Shown here piece by piece: positions 36,870 through 45,715 of a stretch of 64,000 nt of DNA. Source of the DNA: Photobacterium obscurum (GTDB lineage Bacteria > Pseudomonadota > Gammaproteobacteria > Enterobacterales > Vibrionaceae); contig NZ_JAKRRW010000004.1 in the NCBI RefSeq assembly GCF_026191635.1, forward strand, positions 124,001-188,000, in the 5' to 3' direction. The number at the start of each line of letters is the position of its first letter. Positions within the stretch are counted from its first letter, which is position 1. A program made the position numbers and the translations under genes. The notes beneath the pieces are model-generated. The model was not told the origin of the DNA, did not search any database, and saw only the letters and a program-made list of their open reading frames with translations.

Positions 36870-38924
36870 ATGAATTGGCTCCATATCATGATCAATAAGC
36901 AAAAAATCAAGTTCCGACACCCGGTTCCTTTTTCGGATCTGAGTGAGCGTTATCAATGTGAGCGTGATTCCTGGCGACCTAGAATCATAGACACCAATTA
37001 TTTTTACGATGGCGAGATTGGTGAGAATGAATTGGGGAGCACTTCTGACTGGATCGAAATAATATTTCATACTCTGACAAGCAGTGTGCTGGGCTTACAT
37101 AAAAATCACAGGCGAAAGCATACTTTGCAGGAGTGGTTTGAGCGGATACGAATAGGTTCGCTCGATCCGACATATGGCAATGTACTGAAGGCGGCAAGTG
37201 GAACGCGGGAAAATGCCGACGATGCGCCACACGTGGGCTATGATTTCCCACCAGTACCAGTCGGCCCTGCTTTACCGGTGATGCATGCCGAAGGTTTGAG
37301 GGTTGAAGCTTGGCCGGAATATGACGGTTATGGGAATTTACGATCAAAACGTTTAGACCGTATGCTTGAAATTAGCGGGCAGCAGAGAGTATCAGGATAC
37401 AGATATCAATTAAGTCCGTATCGAAATTTTCATGGCACAACGACCCGTATTTATCATTTACGTTACCAAGGTAAGCTGCCGTTAGATAACGTGGAGCAAG
37501 TTTACCAGCATATCAACAAGCTGGCTGATAGCTGCCTGGATGAGGTTTTGAATACCTATGTTGAGCCTGTGCGTGAGCAGAATATAAGAGGAGGCTATCA
37601 AATCAATCGTTCATCCTTGTTACCACTCTGCCAATGTATGCCGTCTATGCGGATCTGCAATCTGTATGTATTGGCTGAGGAGCGAGGACAGAAGGCGACG
37701 AGTCATTTTAACCAGGTGCTCGACCACAGGTTAAAAATCAACAACTGGGAATACTCTATAGAACAAGATTACAAGATGGATCATCAGGTTGTAGATAGTG
37801 ACGGTAATCCTGAACAGCGTATAACCTGGCTCTACCGGATTAAATCCATTCAAAAAAAAGCTGACGATCCTGTCAATGAGGTGTATCTGTTTGTTCATTA
37901 CCTGAAATTGCGCCAGTCACTCGACATTCTGGAGGCCGTGTTAGCCGAACACTTTCGAGACTTTCTGCCTGAAGCTCCAGACCAAGATGTCAAACTCCAT
38001 AGAGACTACCGATATTTAAGACCTAAATTAGCTGGCGCTATTCAGGAAGTCAGAAAGCACCGCAGGGAGGCTGAGACCAGTGGGCTGACAGATTGGGGGA
38101 ATGTGCTTTATCTCTTGGATAAAACTGAGCAAGAACTGCTCGCAGAAACAGAGAAGAACAACATTGCCCGACGAGGTGGCAAAGACTTCATATTAACCAC
38201 GTGGAAACGCTTGCGTATACTTATCGAGAACGTGATACGGGCTGAGCAGTGCACGCCTCCACCTAGTGACTACGCCAGAGCCGATGCTGCGTTGACGGAG
38301 TTAGGTCGCGCGCTGGGCCGTGGGTATAGCTACTCCCTATTTAGGCCAGATGATAATGAGCCCCGGTTGGTGGCATCGACAGCGGCTTTGCTGCCTTTGG
38401 CTCTTGATGAGGCGGCAGTGTCAACCAAGATAGATCAAATTCTGGAGTGTTCTGAAGGGCGTGGATTTATCGATCTGGAAATAAGGCTTCGTCAGGGTGA
38501 TAGTGAGATCAACTTGGTGGTCGAAGCTAAACGGGTACAAGGATCTCCGGATGATCCGGTATCCAAATGGTGTGACGTACTGAGTGCCAGTGCCCAGGCG
38601 GCCGAAGCTCAAAATCACTGCTACCTGTATCAGAGAGACGGAGTGCCTGTTGTACTCCTTTATGCCCAGGGATTGCCGATCAGTCAGGTTAAAACGGTGC
38701 TGCATGGTGTGGCCGAAAACGTATGCAGTCAGAGAGACGAGTTTGAGACTTCACGGATACGGCTACTTTATGAGATAGGCGAACGTTGGCACTGTGATGT
38801 GGCAGAAATTGATACGCCAAAAGGGATTCTCTATCTGATTGTGGTTCCGATTCCTTTACTTTCCCCCAGTCAGGAAGGGCAGAAGGTGAAGAAGGGAGGT
38901 AGACAGACACTAGTCTATCGATAA
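36870..38924 (+). CDS. Solitary 684-residue protein with PD-(D/E)XK-nuclease-like C-terminal domain
   Basis: I do not recognise the family. The start is ATG 36870 or 36888; neither has a good ribosome site. Residues 1-250 are mixed, with several Trp and Tyr, and 330-480 are helical and charged (LRPKLAGAIQEVRKHRREAE). From about 490 to 620 a restriction-endonuclease-like core is suggested: D535 in GFIDLEIRL, an intervening turn, then E552-A-K554 in LVVEAKRVQG, the D-x(n)-E-x-K pattern of PD-(D/E)XK nucleases. No ATPase or methylase is adjacent, and the gene is flanked by terminators. A DNA or RNA cleavage role, perhaps in defence, is inference. Confidence 0.55.
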   Translation: MNWLHIMINKQKIKFRHPVPFSDLSERYQCERDSWRPRIIDTNYFYDGEIGENELGSTSDWIEIIFHTLTSSVLGLHKNHRRKHTLQEWFERIRIGSLDPTYGNVLKAASGTRENADDAPHVGYDFPPVPVGPALPVMHAEGLRVEAWPEYDGYGNLRSKRLDRMLEISGQQRVSGYRYQLSPYRNFHGTTTRIYHLRYQGKLPLDNVEQVYQHINKLADSCLDEVLNTYVEPVREQNIRGGYQINRSSLLPLCQCMPSMRICNLYVLAEERGQKATSHFNQVLDHRLKINNWEYSIEQDYKMDHQVVDSDGNPEQRITWLYRIKSIQKKADDPVNEVYLFVHYLKLRQSLDILEAVLAEHFRDFLPEAPDQDVKLHRDYRYLRPKLAGAIQEVRKHRREAETSGLTDWGNVLYLLDKTEQELLAETEKNNIARRGGKDFILTTWKRLRILIENVIRAEQCTPPPSDYARADAALTELGRALGRGYSYSLFRPDDNEPRLVASTAALLPLALDEAAVSTKIDQILECSEGRGFIDLEIRLRQGDSEINLVVEAKRVQGSPDDPVSKWCDVLSASAQAAEAQNHCYLYQRDGVPVVLLYAQGLPISQVKTVLHGVAENVCSQRDEFETSRIRLLYEIGERWHCDVAEIDTPKGILYLIVVPIPLLSPSQEGQKVKKGGRQTLVYR

Positions 38925-38963
38925 GGTAAGAAGTTGGATGTGATGACTCTTTTTTGATCAAGC

Positions 38964-38996
38964 TAAAGCATCGCCGAACTTTCAACGACGCTTTTT
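38964..38996 (+). terminator. Probable terminator after the 684-residue gene
   Basis: AAGCATCG and CGACGCTT form a stem with one mismatch, then a run of T, 40 nt past the stop. Confidence 0.6.
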
Positions 38997-39044
38997 TGTG
39001 GTTGTTGGTTTGGATGAGGAGAGTGCACGATAGAGGAGCGGGCC

Positions 39045-39539
39045 TTACTGTTGTTTTGCTGCCTGCTCTTCTGCTATCAGTGCTGTCCAAGCCTCAGAAC
39101 CATAAAGCGGTACTGTGGTGAGTGAGTGCTTGTAGCTGCCCTGGGTTTCTTTGGTTGAGTAAGACAGATACATCAGGGTTTTACTCTTGTCGTCGTAGAT
39201 ACGACGAATCTTTAGCGTTTTGAATAAGATACTTTTCGACGCTTTAAAGACCACCTCACCATTTTTCGAACGGTCAACATTGGCCATCATTTCTTTTGTT
39301 ATTGGTCCAGTCTGGCGACAAGAAATTCCCATATCTGAAGGATCGGCAAAATCGAAATCGGCTTTGACATGGCTGATATGACAGGTTACCCCCGAAATCT
39401 CAGGATCGCTGAATGTCTGGATTTTAATGTCTTTGGTGGTGAATAACCCCAAGCTGACATCGCCTACTTCATCATCGGAACAGCCAACCAACAAGGCGGT
39501 GGCTGCGAGTAAGCCTGCAATTAACGGCATTTTTTTCAT
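39045..39539 (-). CDS. creA: CreA family protein
   Basis: The start at 39539 (GGAGAAGAAC upstream) gives 164 residues. A lipoprotein-type signal (LLAATALLVGC) precedes the CreA body: VGDVSLGLFTTKDIKIQTFSDPEISGVTCHISH, FADPSDMGISCRQTGPI and KTLKIRRIYDDKSKTLMYLSYSTK. Cys residues in the VTCH and GISCRQ segments are positioned as in the family and may form a disulfide. CreA is a conserved periplasmic protein of unknown biochemical function, first named from the cre region of E. coli. A longer frame from 39785 overlaps the next gene and is less likely. Confidence 0.88.
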   Translation of the reverse strand: MKKMPLIAGLLAATALLVGCSDDEVGDVSLGLFTTKDIKIQTFSDPEISGVTCHISHVKADFDFADPSDMGISCRQTGPITKEMMANVDRSKNGEVVFKASKSILFKTLKIRRIYDDKSKTLMYLSYSTKETQGSYKHSLTTVPLYGSEAWTALIAEEQAAKQQ

Positions 39540-39726
39540 TGTTCTTCTCCATGTTGAAGGGCCTAGGCGGGGTAAATTGATTCTAGGTAGCCAAATACCC
39601 ACACCATGATACCAACTTCGTTCAAGATACCAATGAAAAACAGTTATACAAAATCTACTAATTATCTGAATGCTTGGATAATTAATGGAATTGGTATTAA
39701 TTGTCTGGACGCTATTGGTTTTATCT

Positions 39727-40782
39727 CTATTCCGCCGTTTGGCTTTTCCCCCCGATCTGCCAGAGTTTCTCTGCCTGTGAGCCAATTAACCAGAAACTCA
39801 CCGCTAAGATGGCAAAGAATATTGTTTTATGGAATGACTCCCAGAAGTACTCAAAGAACCGGGTATAGAGGTTTATGAGTAGGAATGTGATACCAAAACT
39901 GCGGGTTAAGGCATCATCGGTTTTAATGCCTATGTAGATCGCAGCGATGCAAGCAATTCCTGCGGCAACTGACCAAGGGAGCAATTCCACCTGGCGGATT
40001 ACAGACCATGCAGCCAAGTCTTCGTAGTTGCCAAAAATAGAGAGTAGCCACAAGGCTAGAAACAGATACAGCAAGCCAATAAATCGGGTTGGCTCCTTGA
40101 ATCGTCCCAATTGCGGCTTTTTATCTACCACGATGCTTAGGCCAAGAATCGCTAAGCCGACAAATACAAAGCGAAGCGGGATATTCAAACCAAGGAAGTA
40201 ACCACTCGAACCCGCTAGGTAAGTGGTTTGCGACAGTATCCAGGCCCCAAAACTGAATAAGGCAAACAGCCAAATCAACACGGATGAAAGATGTAAACCT
40301 AACACCGCATAGATTAAGGTGAGCAACAGTAGCAAAACTGCATCATGCGTGGCGCTGAACAGGGTGGTTTCACTGACAAAACCAAGTGAGACAGCCGTCA
40401 TTAGTACCCCAAAAAAGAAGGTCGCTTCATTGCTGACATTTTTGGCTGGGTATTTGTTTCGTCGACGTACACCTGCGACCAAAAAGAGTGACGCAATGAT
40501 GGCACTCGCTGTAGCGAGAAGGCTTGCCGGCGCGTCGATAATTTGTGCAAGAAGGTCGAGCAAATAGTCATCTGCCAGTAGAACCCCGACAGAAATAATG
40601 AAGCAAGTAATAGCTATCCAGAACGAATAAACTGCCAACAACTTCCAGTCAAAACCAACAATTTGATAGCTGCAACGGAGCTTATTGGCTTGCTCGTCAG
40701 AGATGAGCTGTTCATTTTCCCAATTATTGATGGCTGCATTCAGTACTTTTGCTTTTTGTTTGCTTAGTTTCATATTACCCAT
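39727..40782 (-). CDS. DUF2157 membrane protein
   Basis: The 351-residue product (ATG 40782 or 40773) starts with a soluble helical region whose KLSKQKAKVLNAAINNWENEQLISDEQANKL segment recalls the DUF2157 N-terminus. Nine to ten hydrophobic segments follow, with TTLFSATHDAVLLLLLTLIYAVLGL typical of the middle. It is probably an inner-membrane protein of unknown role. It follows the META lipoprotein gene on the same strand at 97 nt spacing and may share its transcript. The end overlaps a longer but unlikely upstream frame for creA. Confidence 0.75.
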   Translation of the reverse strand: MGNMKLSKQKAKVLNAAINNWENEQLISDEQANKLRCSYQIVGFDWKLLAVYSFWIAITCFIISVGVLLADDYLLDLLAQIIDAPASLLATASAIIASLFLVAGVRRRNKYPAKNVSNEATFFFGVLMTAVSLGFVSETTLFSATHDAVLLLLLTLIYAVLGLHLSSVLIWLFALFSFGAWILSQTTYLAGSSGYFLGLNIPLRFVFVGLAILGLSIVVDKKPQLGRFKEPTRFIGLLYLFLALWLLSIFGNYEDLAAWSVIRQVELLPWSVAAGIACIAAIYIGIKTDDALTRSFGITFLLINLYTRFFEYFWESFHKTIFFAILAVSFWLIGSQAEKLWQIGGKSQTAE

Positions 40783-40817
40783 TGAGTTGGCGCTCAGGTG
40801 AATTCAAAAGGCGCCGA

Positions 40818-40850
40818 TATACCCAAGTATGTTGAAATAAGCTGGGGATA
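40818..40850. repeat. TATACCCAAG-type intergenic repeat, copy A
   Basis: TATACCCAAG is partly mirrored by CTGGGGATA across about 14 bases; this is the most degenerate of five copies in the window. Confidence 0.6.
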
Positions 40851-40878
40851 AGCACCTTAAAATGTTAACCAATTCGAC

Positions 40879-41328
40879 TTACTGAGGCGATTCTGGCTCT
40901 ACAGTCCCTTGTGGCATAAACGTGAGAATATGCTGCTCGGATGTCAGTGTCAGTATATTGTTTTCGAGAGCTACATTGTTCCATTTCTGTAAAGATTTAC
41001 TCATTAGGGATTCGAGCTCGGCCAAATCATCCTGAATACATGCCATTTTGGTTGAACCCATGGCTGTTACTCGAAACCTGTTGCCTTCGGAGACTTCAAC
41101 CTGGCCGAAAAACTGATTGCAGCCGCTGAAACCAGACACCTTAAGATCGGCATCGATCGCCATGCCAGGAATGGTTATCGGCTCTTCAATATTGATATCT
41201 TTGCCATCAATTTTTGTCAGAACCCAGCTTTGCTGAAGTTGTTGGGCAGAAAAACCGGCCTTCACTTCAGGCTCACAACCAATCAGAAAGATAGGAGTAA
41301 GTAGACCGAACAGTAGCCATTTCTTCAT
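40879..41328 (-). CDS. META domain lipoprotein (HslJ-like)
   Basis: The start at 41328 (GGAG 9 nt upstream) gives 149 residues. A lipobox FLIGC anchors it to a membrane. The META domain follows: QQLQQSWVLTKIDGKDI, LKVSGFSGCNQFFGQVEV (the SGCN hallmark), and FRVTAMGSTKMACIQD. The domain occurs in HslJ, a heat-shock lipoprotein linked to novobiocin resistance, and in other exported proteins. The exact role is not known. Divergence from nothing else suggests its own promoter in the gap before 41370. Confidence 0.85.
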   Translation of the reverse strand: MKKWLLFGLLTPIFLIGCEPEVKAGFSAQQLQQSWVLTKIDGKDINIEEPITIPGMAIDADLKVSGFSGCNQFFGQVEVSEGNRFRVTAMGSTKMACIQDDLAELESLMSKSLQKWNNVALENNILTLTSEQHILTFMPQGTVEPESPQ

Positions 41329-41372
41329 CGTCATTATCTCCTGCTACTTTTGGTTTAATAGTAGCAGGTTAA

Positions 41373-41405
41373 TATACCCAAGTGATTTCAAGCGGCTTGG
41401 GCATC
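41373..41405. repeat. TATACCCAAG-type intergenic repeat, copy B
   Basis: TATACCCAAG at 41373-41382 faces CTTGGGCA at 41396-41403. A separate 8-bp hairpin CTGCTACT/AGTAGCAG lies at 41341-41367. Confidence 0.7.
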
Positions 41406-41459
41406 TGTATTTAGTCAAAGAGGCTCTGTGGGGAGGGAATAGGAGCTTGGTCGGGGCCG

Positions 41460-41798
41460 TTAGCCAGTACCGCGACCAAAAAAGTTCACTTCGCCTTTGC
41501 GATAGCGAAAGCTTTTATCTTTTTCTGGTTTATAGGCCTGAAGAGCCTCCTGTGCCTCGCAGTAGCTTCCGTGTGCGCGGAAGGCTTCACGGCTAGTATC
41601 AATCGCTCGTTCTGCTGCTCGGCGTACATCAGGGGCAGCCTGATTATCACTAAAAATGACTTGCTGTTGCGCCAGCAGCTTTCCCATTGCCTGTTTGCAC
41701 AGTATTTCATTGTCAGGGAGAACATTATAGGCAGGTTGGGAATAGGCAATGCCTGATGCAGTAACGAGAATAGAAATTAGGGGGAGACTTTTTAGCAT
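41460..41798 (-). CDS. Small exported protein (DUF5339-like)
   Basis: The 112-residue product has a signal peptide (MLKSLPLISILVTASGIAYS) and a mature part with two Cys residues (ILCKQAMGKLL and GSYCEAQEALQAY), probably forming a disulfide between two helices. The body is helical and polar. The C-terminus KSFRYRKGEVNFFGRGTG is basic. The layout resembles small periplasmic DUF5339 proteins, but this is by pattern only. Confidence 0.6.
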   Translation of the reverse strand: MLKSLPLISILVTASGIAYSQPAYNVLPDNEILCKQAMGKLLAQQQVIFSDNQAAPDVRRAAERAIDTSREAFRAHGSYCEAQEALQAYKPEKDKSFRYRKGEVNFFGRGTG

Positions 41799-41937
41799 CG
41801 GGCTCTTCGTGGCAATCTAGATAAACGACGATTATAAGTATTAGGTATTTGAATTCAACCAGATATGCAAAATTATTATATTTCTGGAAGCAAGCTATGA
41901 TGGAAGGTCAACGGGCGCGGTTGATCCTCGCTTTTTC

Positions 41938-42246
41938 TCAGTTCAATAGCGGGAGTTTTGCCAAGCACTCTCGACATAGGCATTCTGGTGATTTTACCCC
42001 TGAAGTATCTCGCTTGGTTAGCTCAAAACACCAGCAGGTAGACTTTCCTGCACTGATATCACAATAAGCGGGCTTACCGCATTGGCTGCAAATATGTGTT
42101 GAACGCTCACCTTGGATTTCATCGATGGTATCGCTTTGTTTTACATCATTCATATGGCGCCACTCAGTGATCTCACTCATTGTTCGAAAACAACCGCCGC
42201 AGATCCCTTCGTTGTTTTTACATTTTGCTACGCAAGGTGTTTTCAT
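41938..42246 (-). CDS. DUF1289 domain fused to a cysteine-rich CWC domain
   Basis: Starting at 42246 the product has 102 residues and twelve Cys. The first 50 show DUF1289: TPCVAKCKNNEGICGGCFRTMSEITEW, a small zinc-ribbon-like segment. The rest carries a second cluster, HICSQCGKPAYC and STCWCFELTKRD, matching the 'cysteine-rich CWC' family, then CLCRECL. Both parts would bind zinc. The function is unknown in either family; the fusion may be common in Vibrionaceae. It is alone between the DUF5339-like gene and ovoA. Confidence 0.75.
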   Translation of the reverse strand: MKTPCVAKCKNNEGICGGCFRTMSEITEWRHMNDVKQSDTIDEIQGERSTHICSQCGKPAYCDISAGKSTCWCFELTKRDTSGVKSPECLCRECLAKLPLLN

Positions 42247-42436
42247 TAGGGGATGTCTCTCAATGATGTTGTGCCCATCGCCATTTCGATTGCTCCCACG
42301 AATTTTGGACCAATAACGATGGTGCAAATAATTAAGGGATACACCCTAGGTTATGCTCAGTACTGCTCATTCGGGAGCAGTACAGTAGCATTAACTTAGC
42401 GGATAACCAAGTGAGTGACAAACCCCCCGTTGACTC

Positions 42437-44548
42437 TCAGCGCTTTCGCCAAATGGTCATCTCCGACAGGCTGTGCTGGAATTTGCGCTTGGTTTCCCGA
42501 ATTACGAAGGGGAGCTCTTTAACTGCAATCAACTCAAAATGCGGGAATAACGTTTCGGTAAGGCCATCGAGGGTGGTGAAATTCTCTCCGTGTACTTTGA
42601 TCCCCCCAAGCCAGTTGGCTTTGTCGGTATATTCTTCAAGCCAGGTATAGGGGGAAGTGATAACGAGGTACCCACCTTCATTGATCCGCTGGTGGATAGT
42701 GGAAAGGAATAATTTTGGATCGCCCAGCCTATCAATAAGGTTTGATGCATAAACCAGATCATAATCGCTATATTGAGTTTTAAGGTTACAGGCATCACCC
42801 TGTACAAAATTGACCTTGGCGATGACATCATCATAGTTTAACTGCGTTAGTGTAACGCTCTTAAATTCGACCAGATCACCTTCGGTACGAATCGTGTACC
42901 GCTTTTCTCCCTGCTCGATCAGGGAGTAGGCCTGCTGGATAAAACGCGCGGAAAAATCAATAGCATCCACATGATCAAACGTTTTTGCGAGTTCAAATGA
43001 TGCCCGTCCGACCGAGCAACCAATATCCAATGCTTTGCATGAATGACTGAGTTGGATTTCGCGAAGACATAGATTAACACCGCTCACGCAGAAGTTGGGA
43101 ACAGAGAAGTACTCTCCACCATAGTGAAACTCAAGATACTGGGAAATAAGCTCATCGGTTTCATAGATGTTCAATGAGGTCATACTATCTGGAGCCTGGT
43201 TTGATTCAACATAGCGAAATCCGGCATGCTGGTAAAAGTGACGACGAAAGGCATATCGCGATGCCAGTATCGACTCATTGCCGGTCGAAATCCAGGAGCC
43301 GCCTTTGATGAGGTTATGCTTGCCGTCAAAAGTCGGGGTAGAGAAGTCGTCGTATAAGGGGTGGACCTTGAAACCCTGAAAGCCATCAATACAAGTTTCT
43401 GTCCATTGCCAGACATTACCTACGATATCGCAAAACTCTTCATGCTCGAAACGGTCTACCGGACAGGGAGAGGCATAGTATTCCAGTTCGATATTGCCCG
43501 GAGCCTCATGCCAACCAGGGGAGTCTTCGGCAATGTAGCCACGCAATATGTACCATTCAGCTTCTGTTAGTAGGCGGATATTGGCTTGCTGTTGCTCGGA
43601 TTTCCAGTTACAAAACGCTTTGGCTTCAAGTTGATTGACCTCGACAGGCCAGTTAAGTGGTAAAGGGATCTCATTAGTAAGGTTACGTTGTAACCAGTTA
43701 CCATCCCTATATCGCCAAAAGCGGGGCATGGTAGCTTGGGTAAAGCTGAGCCATGCTTTGCCTTCATCATTCCAAAAGCGCGGCTTCTGGTAGCCGTCTT
43801 CTTGGACAAACGCCAAAAACTCTTGATTGGAAACTAGGTATTTGGAGGCTTTGAAGTCTTCAGCTGTAAAGGATTGTTGGCCGAACTCATTGTCCCAACC
43901 ATAGGTGTCATCTTCAGGTTGTCTTCCTAGCGTTATGGTATCGCCGCATACCGACAGCAAACGGTTACATAACGGGGTACCTGTATCGGTGCAGGGCTGC
44001 CAGTTGGGGTGTGGACTGACATCCGTTAGTGGCAGTTGACGAATGATGACCGAAGAGGTTTCAAGATGAATTCGCTCATGTTCGATCCCCATTAAGATGA
44101 CCCAGCCAGGATCTGAAGATGAAATTGGCAGTGATACAGACATGGAATCAATAACAGTGTTGACCAGCTGGCGGACTTTGTTTCGGTATATTTTGACATC
44201 TTCTACAGTAGGCCAGTCATAGTGTTGGTCGTCCATATCATCCCAGGACATTTCATCAACCCCGATGGCAAACATAGACTCAAATTTTTCATTAATTCGC
44301 TGGGAAATGTATTTGCCAAGTTTGAGTTTATTGATATAGAAGGTGGCAGTATGACCAAAGTAGAAAATCAGTGGGTGGCGTAGCGGCTCGGCTTTAGAAT
44401 AAAAAGCGGAATCTTTATTGATAACCTCAAAGAGAGACTCGTACAGTTCCCATGTATCGTTGAAGGCATTCTTTAACTCTCGACGCTTGGCTTCTTCACA
44501 AGACCCAGAGAGTAAGATCGTACGTGTTGCTGTCTGTTTGCATGCCAT
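42437..44548 (-). CDS. ovoA: 5-histidylcysteine sulfoxide synthase / methyltransferase (ovothiol biosynthesis)
   Basis: The 703-residue product has the three parts of OvoA: a DinB-like iron-binding domain with the GIEHERIHLETSSV motif, an FGE-sulfatase domain (residues about 230-450, with LLTEAEWYILRGY, CDIVGNVWQWTETC and RHFYQHAGFRYV), and a C-terminal SAM-dependent methyltransferase (ALDIGCSVGRASFELAKTFDHVDAIDFSARF). OvoA uses Fe(II) and oxygen to join Cys to His; the methyltransferase then completes ovothiol A after a separate PLP lyase (OvoB). No ovoB is adjacent. Ovothiol is a cytosolic thiol antioxidant. Confidence 0.92.
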   Translation of the reverse strand: MACKQTATRTILLSGSCEEAKRRELKNAFNDTWELYESLFEVINKDSAFYSKAEPLRHPLIFYFGHTATFYINKLKLGKYISQRINEKFESMFAIGVDEMSWDDMDDQHYDWPTVEDVKIYRNKVRQLVNTVIDSMSVSLPISSSDPGWVILMGIEHERIHLETSSVIIRQLPLTDVSPHPNWQPCTDTGTPLCNRLLSVCGDTITLGRQPEDDTYGWDNEFGQQSFTAEDFKASKYLVSNQEFLAFVQEDGYQKPRFWNDEGKAWLSFTQATMPRFWRYRDGNWLQRNLTNEIPLPLNWPVEVNQLEAKAFCNWKSEQQQANIRLLTEAEWYILRGYIAEDSPGWHEAPGNIELEYYASPCPVDRFEHEEFCDIVGNVWQWTETCIDGFQGFKVHPLYDDFSTPTFDGKHNLIKGGSWISTGNESILASRYAFRRHFYQHAGFRYVESNQAPDSMTSLNIYETDELISQYLEFHYGGEYFSVPNFCVSGVNLCLREIQLSHSCKALDIGCSVGRASFELAKTFDHVDAIDFSARFIQQAYSLIEQGEKRYTIRTEGDLVEFKSVTLTQLNYDDVIAKVNFVQGDACNLKTQYSDYDLVYASNLIDRLGDPKLFLSTIHQRINEGGYLVITSPYTWLEEYTDKANWLGGIKVHGENFTTLDGLTETLFPHFELIAVKELPFVIRETKRKFQHSLSEMTIWRKR

Positions 44549-44578
44549 ACTGAGATATCCTTCTTAAAACCGTATGTC

Positions 44579-44610
44579 TATACCCAAGCATCTGAGGTAG
44601 TTTGGGTATA
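44579..44610. repeat. TATACCCAAG-type intergenic repeat, copy C
   Basis: TATACCCAAG and TTTGGGTATA form a nearly perfect inverted repeat upstream of ovoA, the clearest of the five copies. Confidence 0.8.
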
Positions 44611-44799
44611 AATGTAGTCAGTAAAAAAAGGGATCACAAAGGGATCTTTTTCTATTCTCAGTAATAAGTCTTTTTTAGTCATGTAGTTGAAAATGGATGG
44701 CTAAATGATCGGTTGCGACCAATTTTTGCCATACTGATGAAGAGGTTGTTTTGGTAAACCGTGTATGGATGCAGTGTCTAAACCAGGATATATGTGCTT

Positions 44800-45348
44800 A
44801 TGAGGACTTGGACAGTACCAACTTGGACATTAGTAGCAACAGGGCTGCTTCTCAATATTATCTCAGCCCTGATGACGAATTTTTTTATTGATGATGCGAC
44901 ACGCCAAGCCAATGATTTGATTAAGATGCAGCAAGATAATGACAAACTGATTAATCTTATTTGGCAGCAGGTTGAAACCGTGGAAAGGAAACGAGAACAG
45001 GTTTTAGACTTAGTTTCGGCGAGTGAAATGGCTAAAAGGCCAATTGCTAAAGAAGTGAGTGAACAGGTAATTGCCGACATTAATTATTGGCTGGATAATA
45101 AAATAGATAACCTAGCACTTAATAGCATCCCATTATTGATGAGTAATTTGAATAAAGTTCAGGTTGAACAGAGAGATAAAATAAACCAGCTTTATCTCGA
45201 TAACTTGGATTTAATTGAAATACATTTGGCGAAGATGAAGTCAATTTCACAGCTGAGAAATTTAGCGCTATTTTTACAAATCATAGGGCTTGCTTTGGTA
45301 TTAGCAAGAGACTTAAAGAAATATGAGTATCGAGATGAGAAAAATTAA
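44800..45348 (+). CDS. Two-segment membrane protein with periplasmic coiled coil
   Basis: The product has 182 residues from ATG 44800 (a GTG at 44794 is an alternative). It has one membrane segment near the start (WTLVATGLLLNIISALMTNFF) and one near the end (LALFLQIIGLALVLARDL). Between them lies a polar, coiled-coil-like region of about 130 residues (LIKMQQDNDKLINLIWQQVETVERKREQ). The topology resembles a chemoreceptor sensor arm without the signalling domain. No family is recognised. A hairpin at 45345-45371 separates it from the convergent gene. Confidence 0.55.
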   Translation: MRTWTVPTWTLVATGLLLNIISALMTNFFIDDATRQANDLIKMQQDNDKLINLIWQQVETVERKREQVLDLVSASEMAKRPIAKEVSEQVIADINYWLDNKIDNLALNSIPLLMSNLNKVQVEQRDKINQLYLDNLDLIEIHLAKMKSISQLRNLALFLQIIGLALVLARDLKKYEYRDEKN

Positions 45349-45371
45349 AGGCCCTGCTAGAGGGCCTTTAA
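45345..45371. terminator. Bidirectional stem-loop between convergent genes
   Basis: TTAAAGGCCCT and AGGGCCTTTAA form an 11-bp perfect stem with a 5-nt loop. The T run is short, so termination may be partial. Confidence 0.7.
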
Positions 45372-45379
45372 GGTATTCG

Positions 45380-45688
45380 TTACTTGTTAGTAGAGTGGAA
45401 AGCAAAGCGAGAGGATTCTCGACCTGACTCTGTTTTTGCTTTGTATTTAATAGAGCGTGAATTTTCCAGTGTTAGAGGAATGAACACACGTCCTTTCTCA
45501 TCAGTTTTGTAAGATTGTTTTTGTTGCGGAACGTTAGCAACAGAAACAGATGCGTTTGCCGCAGGCTGACCGTTTTCTGTAACAGTAATCCATGCGCCGT
45601 TGTGTGTATCAGCAACACGGATATCAGCCAGTGCTGAAGATGACATTAGGATCACAGCAGTAGCAGTTATTACTTTCAAGCTAGACAT
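45380..45688 (-). CDS. Small exported protein
   Basis: The start at 45688 (GAGGTGAAG upstream) gives 102 residues with a Sec signal (LKVITATAVILMSSSALA). The mature part looks like a single small beta-sandwich: DIRVADTHNGAWITVTENGQPAANASVSVAN, then a GRVFIPLTLENSR strand, recalling carboxypeptidase regulatory or transthyretin-like folds with the ITVTENGQPAANASV turn. No Cys. Likely periplasmic; the role is unknown. Confidence 0.65.
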   Translation of the reverse strand: MSSLKVITATAVILMSSSALADIRVADTHNGAWITVTENGQPAANASVSVANVPQQKQSYKTDEKGRVFIPLTLENSRSIKYKAKTESGRESSRFAFHSTNK

Positions 45689-45715
45689 AATCTTCACCTC
45701 ATTAGTCTGTGGCAT

